Position numbers and translations under genes: made by a program
The notes under the pieces: model-generated
The model's database searches: none
Told to the model about the DNA's origin: nothing
What the model saw: only the letters and a program-made list of their open reading frames with translations
Shown: piece by piece, positions 16,154 through 22,195 of the stretch
Layout: each line of letters opens with the position of its first letter
Position numbering within the stretch: the first letter of the stretch is position 1
DNA from: Firmicutes bacterium ZCTH02-B6
GTDB lineage: Bacteria; Bacillota; Limnochordia; Limnochordales; ZCTH02-B6
DNA: 22,195 nucleotides
NCBI GenBank assembly: GCA_002159155.1
Contig: LZRQ01000039.1
Location: 1 to 22,195, forward strand
Direction of reading: 5' to 3'

Positions 16154-17805
16154 CAAAAGACCACCTCCACGCCAGCTTCAAGCGCACTCCCCGCAAAAGT
16201 CCCTGACGTCCCGTGGTTCAGCTCCAGCCTCACCCGCACGTCGCCCACTTGCCCGCTGACGGCCACCCCGGAGGCCGACGCCGTCATCGAGCCGCTCGAG
16301 CCCCAGCCTTGAGACGCACCGGACGCTAGAAACACCGACACATTTCCGCGCAGCCGCTGCCCAAACAGCGAAAACCCACGGTCCAGCTGCTGTCGCAGCG
16401 TCCACCCGTGGTGGCCGCCGCCGATGCTCGGCACGCCGCCGGGCAGGCCGCTGTTCCCCCCGCCGCCGAACAGCTCGCTGTTGGGCAACGGCCCGGCCGC
16501 GGTGAACTGGCCGCGCAGCGTCGAGGTGAGCGTAAAGCCCGCCCCTAAGGGCTTCCGCCACTGGGCCGTAAACAGCACCCGGTGAAAGTCAAGGTTCATG
16601 TTGGGGTTGGAAAAGGGCACGCCCGTCTTGGCCACGTCCTCCCGGCTCCGGGAGAGCCCCGACAGCCCCTGGCTCAACTCCAAGGACAAAGACACCGATC
16701 CGCCGTCCGCCGCGTCCCGCCGCAGGCTCCCGCCCAGCCGCAACACAGTGAGGCCATCACGGGTCAGTTCTGCGGCAAAATCCGGCGCGTCCAGGACCTG
16801 GTCCGTCCGCTCCAAGGTCGCCGACACCCGCACCTCGCTGGCCTGCGTCAGTTCCAGAGGCTTGCTCACCTGCACCGATACCCGCCGCAAGCTGTTGCGG
16901 GTATCCGGGATGAGCCAGATGGGCGAGGGCATATAGGCCTCCGAGGCTGAAACGCCGACCTGCAGCATGAACCCGTCCGCATCCATCGGCCACCGCACCG
17001 TGGCGCCCCCGGACAAGCTCCGGTCCCGTTGCCCCGGTTGGGGAAAAAGGGTCGAAAAAGGGGCGGAGAAGTTGAGCGAGATCTGTTCGCCGTAGCCCAA
17101 AGGCTGGTGAAAGTGCAGCGACGCCGCAGCGCTCCACTGGGGAGTGGGTACTGACAACATGGACGAAAAATTGAGGGAAGCGTCGTAGGCCTCCCGCTCG
17201 CCCTCCACCACCAGCACCGCCGCCCCAACGCCTTGCCCCGGCACCAATGTCGCCCGGACCGTCATTCCCGGCGCTTGCCGAGCCAGGCTCATCGCGCGCT
17301 CGTACTCGGCAAACGTCAGCCGCGGCCGGTCAACCAGGCGCTCCAATAGCCGTTCCAGGTAGCGCCGGCTCTTGGCCGGCACCGCGTCCAGATTGACCGC
17401 CTCGATGTATCCATCCACCACCAGCAGGCGGAAGGGGCCGCCGTCCACCACTTCCTGGGGCGGGATGGTGACCCGCACCAGCATGTATCCGGCCTGCTGG
17501 TACAGCTGCTCAATCAAAAGGGCAAGGGCCTCAAGCTCCCCGGCGGTGGTGCGCCGGCCCCTGAAAAACTCGGTGATGTCCCGGGTGATGTCCGCGAGCT
17601 CTGTGAAGCCGCCCTCAACGATAACCTCATCGACGACGACACTCAAGTCTGACGATTCCGGGGCTAGGGCGCCCGCACCCGCTGGGCCCTGGGGCAACGA
17701 CTGGGAAGAAGCCGGCGGGGACAAAGCGGAGAGGACAACCGCCAACGTTACCGCATACACCGCCACGCGCCCGAGAGCGCGCGAGTACGCCTTCATTCCA
17801 GACAT
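16153..17805 (-). CDS. TpsB outer-membrane transporter (ShlB/FhaC/HecB family)
   Basis: The product is 550 residues, the usual size for TpsB proteins. It should sit in the outer membrane and pass the TpsA exoprotein to the surface. A signal peptide (about 1-35, hydrophobic AVYAVTLAVVLSAL) precedes a POTRA domain (about 57-137, with VDEVIVEGGFTEL and LLIEQLYQQAGYMLVRV), a second POTRA-like unit (about 138-203), and a beta barrel to the terminal Phe of EVVF. At the place where relatives carry the loop-6 VRGY/F motif it reads GWTLRQQ (467-473), keeping the Arg but losing the Gly-aromatic. The start at 17805 has only a weak ribosome binding site; an ATG at 17796 would remove three residues. The stop overlaps the tpsA start. 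Its leader holds a C11 tract in a hairpin, and an operator-like array lies upstream. Confidence 0.92.
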   Translation of the reverse strand: MSGMKAYSRALGRVAVYAVTLAVVLSALSPPASSQSLPQGPAGAGALAPESSDLSVVVDEVIVEGGFTELADITRDITEFFRGRRTTAGELEALALLIEQLYQQAGYMLVRVTIPPQEVVDGGPFRLLVVDGYIEAVNLDAVPAKSRRYLERLLERLVDRPRLTFAEYERAMSLARQAPGMTVRATLVPGQGVGAAVLVVEGEREAYDASLNFSSMLSVPTPQWSAAASLHFHQPLGYGEQISLNFSAPFSTLFPQPGQRDRSLSGGATVRWPMDADGFMLQVGVSASEAYMPSPIWLIPDTRNSLRRVSVQVSKPLELTQASEVRVSATLERTDQVLDAPDFAAELTRDGLTVLRLGGSLRRDAADGGSVSLSLELSQGLSGLSRSREDVAKTGVPFSNPNMNLDFHRVLFTAQWRKPLGAGFTLTSTLRGQFTAAGPLPNSELFGGGGNSGLPGGVPSIGGGHHGWTLRQQLDRGFSLFGQRLRGNVSVFLASGASQGWGSSGSMTASASGVAVSGQVGDVRVRLELNHGTSGTFAGSALEAGVEVVF

Positions 17806-17843
17806 GCTTCAGTTCCGGCGCGCCGGGACGCGGGCCAAAACCA

Positions 17844-17883
17844 GGGAGGTGCCCCCCCCCCCGGGGCCCGAGGCGCACCTCCC
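17844..17883 (-). promoter_or_regulatory. Leader hairpin with C11 tract upstream of tpsB
   Basis: GGGAGGTGC (17844-17852) and GCACCTCCC (17875-17883) are perfect 9-bp inverted repeats. The loop region contains eleven consecutive C (17852-17862; G in the transcript) followed by GGGGCCC. The element lies in the untranslated leader, about 40 bases before the tpsB ATG. A stem here would hold GGAGG-like sequence, and changes in tract length could alter leader folding. Confidence 0.6.
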
Positions 17884-17943
17884 TCCCTTGCGGCGATTGA
17901 GATGCGTCCTCGTTGGTCACATGGTCTTGTGTTTCACTTCTTT

Positions 17944-17972
17944 ATTCTAAGGTGACCAACGCGCGCTTACAC
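17944..17972 (-). promoter_or_regulatory. tpsB operon promoter
   Basis: On the minus strand TAGAAT (17949-17944) forms a good -10 box. Seventeen bases upstream lies GTGTAA (17972-17967), a poor -35 that is also the last unit of the 11-bp array. A weak -35 replaced by an operator unit is what is expected of a SARP-activated promoter. The predicted transcript begins near 17937, giving a leader of about 130 nt. Confidence 0.6.
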
Positions 17973-18027
17973 AACGCTTGCGCGGGAGTTACACAGCCCG
18001 CACACCGCGCTTACACGGCGCCAACAC
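17967..18027 (+). promoter_or_regulatory. 11-bp-spaced direct repeat array upstream of tpsB, probable SARP operator
   Basis: Six hexamers start exactly 11 bp apart on the plus strand: TTACAC (17967), TTGCGC (17978), TTACAC (17989), GCACAC (18000), TTACAC (18011) and CAACAC (18022). Three are identical. The array covers most of the gap between the 223-residue gene and tpsB and ends on the tpsB -35 position. It is the longest of the three arrays in the window. Confidence 0.75.
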
Positions 18028-18042
18028 AAGCACAAAGGCCTG

Positions 18043-18068
18043 CGGCCCGTCTACGAACGACCGGGCCG
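18043..18068 (-). terminator. GC hairpin after the 223-residue gene
   Basis: CGGCCCG (18043-18049) and CGGGCCG (18062-18068) form a perfect 7-bp stem with a 12-base loop, starting about 25 bp beyond the stop of the upstream gene. It could end that transcript before the tpsB promoter. There is no T-run. Confidence 0.35.
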
Positions 18069-18092
18069 GTGGGGCGGGGGCGGCGAACGAGC

Positions 18093-18764
18093 TCAAAACG
18101 CCCCGGGCTCAATGGTCACCACATCCGGGTCACCAAAGCGTGCCGAATAGGAGACCTGGAGCACGGCCGGACCGGACAACGGCACCGGGTTGCCCTCTTC
18201 GTCCACCATGGGCACGCCCAGCATGATCACCTGCACACCGGCATCGTTGGGATCCACCCCGGCAAAGGCCACGACTTCACCCGGGTTGATGGAAATGTTG
18301 CTCACGGCTCCATCGGGTTTCCACCGCAGCCGCTGGAAGTAGTTGGCCAGCTGGAGGCCGGCGATGACGATGCGCTCCCGTTCCTGATCTGTGGGCTCGT
18401 CGGACGTAGTCCACACCACGTTGACGTACATAAGCCGCTCGGTGGTGGCGCCAAAGATGTAGTAGACCTGCGCCGGGCCGGGTCCAGGGGTGAGATTGGG
18501 CACCTGCACCCCAAGGATGAGCGTACCCTGGTCCAGATTAAACATCGACGCGATGGCCTCTTCCGGCACCCCAAAGTCCTGCTGGATAGCGGCCCGCACC
18601 TCGGCGGCCGTCATGCCAAAGCGCGCCGAGCGAAATCCGGTCACCCTGTGGTAGTCGTCAGCCGGGGCCGTCCCCGCCGCCGGGCTCTCCTGGGCGTAGG
18701 AGACGGCGGCCGCGCCTATCGCCAAGACGACCAGCAATGCCAAGAAACCGACGAATCGTCTCAT
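18093..18764 (-). CDS. Secreted protein, PGAF-tail family, unlinked upstream member
   Basis: The product is 223 residues from the ATG at 18764. That start gives MRRFVGFLALLVVLAIGAAA as signal peptide with a cut near SYAQE; a GGGAGG lies 12 bases upstream, a little far. In-frame codons further up (TTG at 18794) add only a charged leader. It is the closest relative of the 6448-7146 protein, with VTGFRSARFGMTAAEV, YYIFGATTERLMYVNVVW, GEVVAFAGVDP and DVVTIEPGAF. Order and spacing match through the whole length, so the two are paralogues. This one is set apart from the operon by the tpsB promoter and array, so it probably has its own transcript. It lies divergent to the SARP-type regulator, with 521 bp between their starts. 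Unknown function; presumed envelope or secreted protein. Confidence 0.85.
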   Translation of the reverse strand: MRRFVGFLALLVVLAIGAAAVSYAQESPAAGTAPADDYHRVTGFRSARFGMTAAEVRAAIQQDFGVPEEAIASMFNLDQGTLILGVQVPNLTPGPGPAQVYYIFGATTERLMYVNVVWTTSDEPTDQERERIVIAGLQLANYFQRLRWKPDGAVSNISINPGEVVAFAGVDPNDAGVQVIMLGVPMVDEEGNPVPLSGPAVLQVSYSARFGDPDVVTIEPGAF

Positions 18765-19187
18765 CTCTCGCTTCAACCTCCCTATAAGTGACAAGAAGGG
18801 CCCCGGCGTCTTGTTTCCGCGGCCGCGCCTGCCGGTGTCGCGCGGACCCTGCCCAGGGCAAACGTTCCGCCTGGCTCACTTATGTTTGATTGTAAGGATC
18901 CGGCAGGCAGTGCGGCTAGATCCATTTCACATCCAATCGGAAATCGGGGGCATCCGGCAGGGACCGACAAGGGCACAGCGAAACAACGCCCCAACGGGGA
19001 ATCGCTGAGGTAATGCGGCAGGAGTGTGCTCGCTTTCCACCCCGCCGGACACCAAGTGCGTTGATGGGCGAAAGCCCGGGTGGAAAAGGGCACAAGGCCC
19101 TAGAAGGCACCCCACCCCCCCAGGTCGGTTGCCCCGCGGGCCGATGTCGGAAAACGTCCCTTTTGCTTTCAGCATACTTCGGATCGC
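18765..19187. other. Long non-coding stretch between divergent genes
   Basis: No open frame here resembles a protein. The stretch must hold the promoter of the 223-residue gene; TACAAT and CATAAG on the minus strand near 18878-18891 are possible -10 boxes without good -35 partners. The hairpin group at 19066-19117 lies within it. Confidence 0.5.
19066..19117 (+). other. Hairpin-rich element, possible structured RNA
   Basis: Three nested or adjacent stems can be drawn: GGGC-GAAA-GCCC (19066-19077, a GNRA tetraloop); GGGTGG (19078-19083) with CCACCC (19112-19117); and inside the latter AGGGC (19087-19091) with GCCCT (19097-19101). It matches no riboswitch or RNA family that I know, and no promoter for it is evident. 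In GC-rich DNA such stems can arise by chance. Confidence 0.3.
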
Positions 19188-19237
19188 TTACATTCCGGCC
19201 GCATCCCGGTTACACGGCGATTACACCTCGATTGCAT
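19188..19237 (+). promoter_or_regulatory. 11-bp-spaced direct repeat array upstream of the SARP-type regulator
   Basis: Five hexamers start 11 bp apart on the plus strand: TTACAT (19188), CCGCAT (19199), TTACAC (19210), TTACAC (19221) and TTGCAT (19232). The array ends about 48 bp before the regulator ATG, suggesting autoregulation, and could also act on the divergent 223-residue gene. A TCTAAA at 19241-19246 is the only -10-like sequence nearby. Confidence 0.7.
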
Positions 19238-19285
19238 CGGTCTAAACAGGTCTTTTGAGCGGCACCGGGGGTCGGGGGCTTGGCA

Positions 19286-22195
19286 ATGAACTACCGGCTG
19301 CTTTTGTTGGGACCGCCGCTGCTCGTGCGGGGCTCCGAAACCGTCCCGCTCAAGTCCCGCAAAGGCCAGGCACTCCTGTGGTATCTGGCCGCCAATCCGG
19401 ACAAGACGTTTTCCCGCGAACACCTTCACGGGCTCTTATGGGACGAGCTGCCCTCCAACTCGGCCCGGCGGGACTTCAACACCATGCTGTCTCGGCTGCG
19501 CGCGGAGGCGCCGCTCGACTGCATCCGCCGCACCGGGACGCAGTTGGGTTGGAATCCCGACGCCGGGTTTTCGACGGATATTGCGGACTTTTTAAGGTGG
19601 ACGGCCGGGTCTGAGCCACACTTCGGTTCCCCGCCGCCGCAACTTTCCCTCGCTCCCGACGCCAAAGAAGCGCTCCGCCGGGCCGTGGCCCTCTGGCGGG
19701 GACCGTTTTTGGACGGCTTCACCTGCGACAGCGCCGTCTACGAAGAATGGATGCTGACGGAAAGGCACCGGTGGGAAGTGCGCATGCTCGCGGCCCTCCA
19801 CCAGCTCATTGCGGCAGAGCGCGCCGACGCGAGATGGGACCAAGTCGCCGCCGTCGCCCGCCGAGGCCTCGAGCTCGACCCGCTGCAGGAGCCCTTTTAC
19901 CGGGCCGTCATGGAAGCGCTGTTCCGGCTCGGCAACCGCTCCGCCGCGCTCACGGAGTTCGAGCGTTGCCGGCGGGTGTTGGAGGAGCAGCTAGGTACGA
20001 CCCCGGATGAAGCCACGATGACACTGGCGGAAACGATCCGCGGCCCGGCGTATGGGGCCTTCGGTCCAGCCGCACCGCCCGCGCCGCCGCTTAACCGCGA
20101 GTACCACGCACCCCCCGCACCGTCCGCCCCTGTCTTGAGGTGTATGCCGCCGGATACGCTCACGGCCGATCCCGCCGCGGCACCGCTGGTGGGCCGCGAT
20201 GCGGAGTACGCCCAGTTGCTCGAAGCCATCACCCGCACGGCCCGTACCGGCCCAAACCAGATGGTTCTGTTGGTGGGCGAGGCGGGCGTCGGCAAAACCC
20301 GCCTGATGGCGGAAGTAGAGGACGCGGCCGCCCGGGGGCCGCTGGCGGATGTCCGTTTTTCGACGGTGCTGGTAGGTCGGGGGCACGAATCGATGGCCAG
20401 CGTCCCCTACGCGGCTTTGGCCGAGGCGCTGGAGCCGGCTTTGGCTGTTCTCGACGATTCCGGGACCAACCTGCCGGACGTCTGGCTGCGGGAGCTGGGG
20501 CGGCTCTTGCCTGACGTCTTTGTGCACCGGCCGGACCTCTACCCGCCCCTACCGATGGGCTCGGGCGATGACCAACTGCGGCTGTTCCGGGCGGTGGCGC
20601 GGTTTTTGGGGCGGTTACCCCAACCGGTGCTGCTCGTCTTGGATGACCTGCAGTGGGCAGACCCCTTGACCATCAGCCTGCTGGATTACCTCGTGCGCCA
20701 GCCTTCGGGCGAGCTGCGGCTGGCCGTGGTGGCGGCGGTACGAGCCGGCGAGGACGCAGACGCCCTGCGGCGCCAAGCCCTTTACAGCCTTGAGCGGGAG
20801 GGCCGCTTGAGCCGCGTTGTCCTTGGCAACTTGACCAGGGAGGACACCTTGGCCCTGGTGCGGCGCCTGGCACCGGGGCAAACCAGCGTCGATGCGGGAC
20901 AGGTCTACACCCAAACCCACGGTCATCCCCTTTACACCGTTGAGCTGGTGGCCGTCATGCGGGAACGGACCGAGGGCACCCGTTCCGAACCGCTGCGGGT
21001 GCCCCCCACCATGCAAAATCTTGTCCTTTCCCGCTTGTCGCGCCTGGGAGAGGCAGCGTACGAGGTGGCGGAAACGCTCGCGGTCTTTGATCGGGGGGCG
21101 ACGCTCGCGCATCTCACGCGGGCGACCCGGTTGGCCGAGGTCGCGGTCGTCGCCGCGCTGGACAAGCTGGCGCGGGCCGGCATCACCATCAAGACCAACC
21201 AGGCCGTCATCGACTTTGGGCACGACGTCTTCCGGGACGTCGTGCTGGACCACATGCCGCCGAGCCGCCTGTCATACCGGCACCGCCAGGCCTACGCGGC
21301 CCTCGTTCAAGACCTGGCCGTCGACCCCGCGGACTCCGCCGGGCAGGGCTCGTCTTTGGCGCCCGAGACCGACCCGCATACGTTGGCCAGCCTCGTCACT
21401 CATGCCACCGGCGGCCAGCTGTGGGAGCCCGCGCTCAACTGGGCACGGCAGGCCGCGGTCGCTGCCGAGCGGCTTTACGCGTTTCGCCTGGCACTTGATT
21501 ACCTCAACACCGCCCTGCACTGCTTGGCCCAGCTGCCCCCGACGGACGTGCGCCTCCGGGAGCGGCTGGAGCTGGAGCTCCAGGCCGTCAAACTGGACCG
21601 GTGGTCACCGGCGGCGGAGCGGGATCAGCGGCTCGCGGTGGCCGCCCGCTTGGCCAGGGAAACCGGGGCCGTCGAGTACCTGCCCCGCATCCAGATGCTC
21701 CAGATCGAGTCGTTCATCCTCCAGGGCCGGTGCCGGGAAGCCCTAGCGCTTCTGCGCGAGTTGGAACCGCTGTCTTCCCAGGATCCGCGCCTCGCCTTCG
21801 CCCTCGAGGTCTGGCATGGGGCGATTCAAGCGGTTACGGGCGACATCCGCCAGGCCATCGTTCATCTGACGAGAGTACGCGACGCACTGGAGGCAGGGGA
21901 GGTCCTGAAGCCGGGCACCTCGGTCCATGGGGGGCTCGCGTCGTGCTACGCGGCGGCCGGTGAGTTTGACAAGGCGCTCGCGTGCCTAGAGGAGATGAAG
22001 CGGGAAGAGGAGGCCCAAGGGTACCAGTCCCTTACCAGCAAGTACCTGATCGTGGCCGCCACGGTGGAGTACTGGCGCGGCCGGTGGCGGGAGGCCGCTG
22101 GATACGCCAAAGAGGGATGGCAGATCGCCCGGGAAGCGGAGGACCCCGCCAATGAAACCTTTGCGGCCCTTTGGCTGGGGGCATCGGTGCTGGAG
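19286..22195 (+). CDS. SARP/AfsR-type transcriptional regulator with ATPase and TPR-like region (3' end outside window)
   Basis: It is open for 970 codons from the ATG at 19286 to the window edge. Domains in order: winged-helix DNA-binding domain (about 1-95, with SRKGQALLWYLAANP and LLWDELPSNSARRDFNTMLSRLR); bacterial transcriptional activation domain, BTAD (about 130-250, with RRAVALWRGPFLDGF and ALTEFERCRRVLEEQLG); a Pro-rich linker (about 255-285); an AAA-type P-loop ATPase with Walker A GEAGVGKT (331-338) and Walker B LLVLDDLQWAD (Asp453/454); then helical TPR-like repeats (about 690 onward). Large SARP proteins of this plan are ATP-dependent transcription activators that bind direct repeats 11 bp apart. 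Three such arrays occur here, so I infer that it controls the secretion operon, itself and the patatin gene. A GGGGG lies about eight bases before the ATG. Whether it ends in a LuxR-type domain cannot be seen. Confidence 0.9.
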   Translation, partial: MNYRLLLLGPPLLVRGSETVPLKSRKGQALLWYLAANPDKTFSREHLHGLLWDELPSNSARRDFNTMLSRLRAEAPLDCIRRTGTQLGWNPDAGFSTDIADFLRWTAGSEPHFGSPPPQLSLAPDAKEALRRAVALWRGPFLDGFTCDSAVYEEWMLTERHRWEVRMLAALHQLIAAERADARWDQVAAVARRGLELDPLQEPFYRAVMEALFRLGNRSAALTEFERCRRVLEEQLGTTPDEATMTLAETIRGPAYGAFGPAAPPAPPLNREYHAPPAPSAPVLRCMPPDTLTADPAAAPLVGRDAEYAQLLEAITRTARTGPNQMVLLVGEAGVGKTRLMAEVEDAAARGPLADVRFSTVLVGRGHESMASVPYAALAEALEPALAVLDDSGTNLPDVWLRELGRLLPDVFVHRPDLYPPLPMGSGDDQLRLFRAVARFLGRLPQPVLLVLDDLQWADPLTISLLDYLVRQPSGELRLAVVAAVRAGEDADALRRQALYSLEREGRLSRVVLGNLTREDTLALVRRLAPGQTSVDAGQVYTQTHGHPLYTVELVAVMRERTEGTRSEPLRVPPTMQNLVLSRLSRLGEAAYEVAETLAVFDRGATLAHLTRATRLAEVAVVAALDKLARAGITIKTNQAVIDFGHDVFRDVVLDHMPPSRLSYRHRQAYAALVQDLAVDPADSAGQGSSLAPETDPHTLASLVTHATGGQLWEPALNWARQAAVAAERLYAFRLALDYLNTALHCLAQLPPTDVRLRERLELELQAVKLDRWSPAAERDQRLAVAARLARETGAVEYLPRIQMLQIESFILQGRCREALALLRELEPLSSQDPRLAFALEVWHGAIQAVTGDIRQAIVHLTRVRDALEAGEVLKPGTSVHGGLASCYAAAGEFDKALACLEEMKREEEAQGYQSLTSKYLIVAATVEYWRGRWREAAGYAKEGWQIAREAEDPANETFAALWLGASVLE

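Noticed and set aside
17967..18027. Short regular repeats as a CRISPR array
   Set aside because: The 11-bp pitch with 6-bp conserved cores is far too short for CRISPR repeats and spacers, no cas gene is present, and the same motif sits at three promoters.
20892..21746. Plus-strand frame of about 284 codons within the regulator
   Set aside because: It is Arg/Pro/Ser-rich and out of frame with the continuous SARP-ATPase-TPR reading frame that covers the same bases.

Overview
The window reads as a high-GC bacterial locus that builds and controls a very large exported surface protein. It carries an intact two-partner secretion (type Vb) operon on the minus strand: an outer-membrane TpsB transporter with POTRA domains (17805-16153), then a 2,657-residue TpsA exoprotein with a filamentous-haemagglutinin type secretion domain and about 14 MBG/YDG-type beta repeats (16153-8180). 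Three small secreted proteins of one unrecognised family follow (8147-7416, 7391-7179, 7146-6448). A fourth member of that family lies upstream as its own unit (18764-18093). A TpsB barrel requires an outer membrane. High GC, strong GGAGGT ribosome binding sites and an AfsR/SARP-type regulator would fit a diderm Firmicutes lineage such as Limnochordia; the taxon is inference only.

The right end (19286 to the window edge, plus strand) encodes a SARP-type regulator: winged helix, BTAD, P-loop ATPase and TPR-like helices. Three non-coding stretches carry tandem TTRCAY-type hexamers spaced at exactly 11 bp, the spacing known for SARP operators. They lie upstream of the regulator (19188-19237), of tpsB (17967-18027) and of the patatin gene (3088-3126). 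At tpsB the last unit occupies the -35 position, 17 bp from a TAGAAT -10 box. I infer one regulon joining the secretion operon, the regulator and the phospholipase.

The left third is a wrecked second copy of the same system. A tpsA paralogue starts at 6064 behind a good sigma-70-like promoter and a strong ribosome binding site, but it has at least three frameshifts and loses homology at about 3130. Another run of its MBG repeats occupies about 125-1090. Between the two pieces lie the C-terminal half of a tpsB paralogue in inverted orientation (about 1086-1877, plus) and an intact patatin-like phospholipase gene (2921-1986, minus). The join near 1083-1095 fuses a TpsA repeat on one strand to a TpsB barrel on the other with almost no gap.

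Other features are an 11-C homopolymer inside an inverted repeat in the tpsB leader (a possible phase-variation tract), a hairpin-rich stretch at 19066-19117, and several GC-rich hairpins between transcription units. I saw no rRNA, tRNA, CRISPR array, transposase or integrase.
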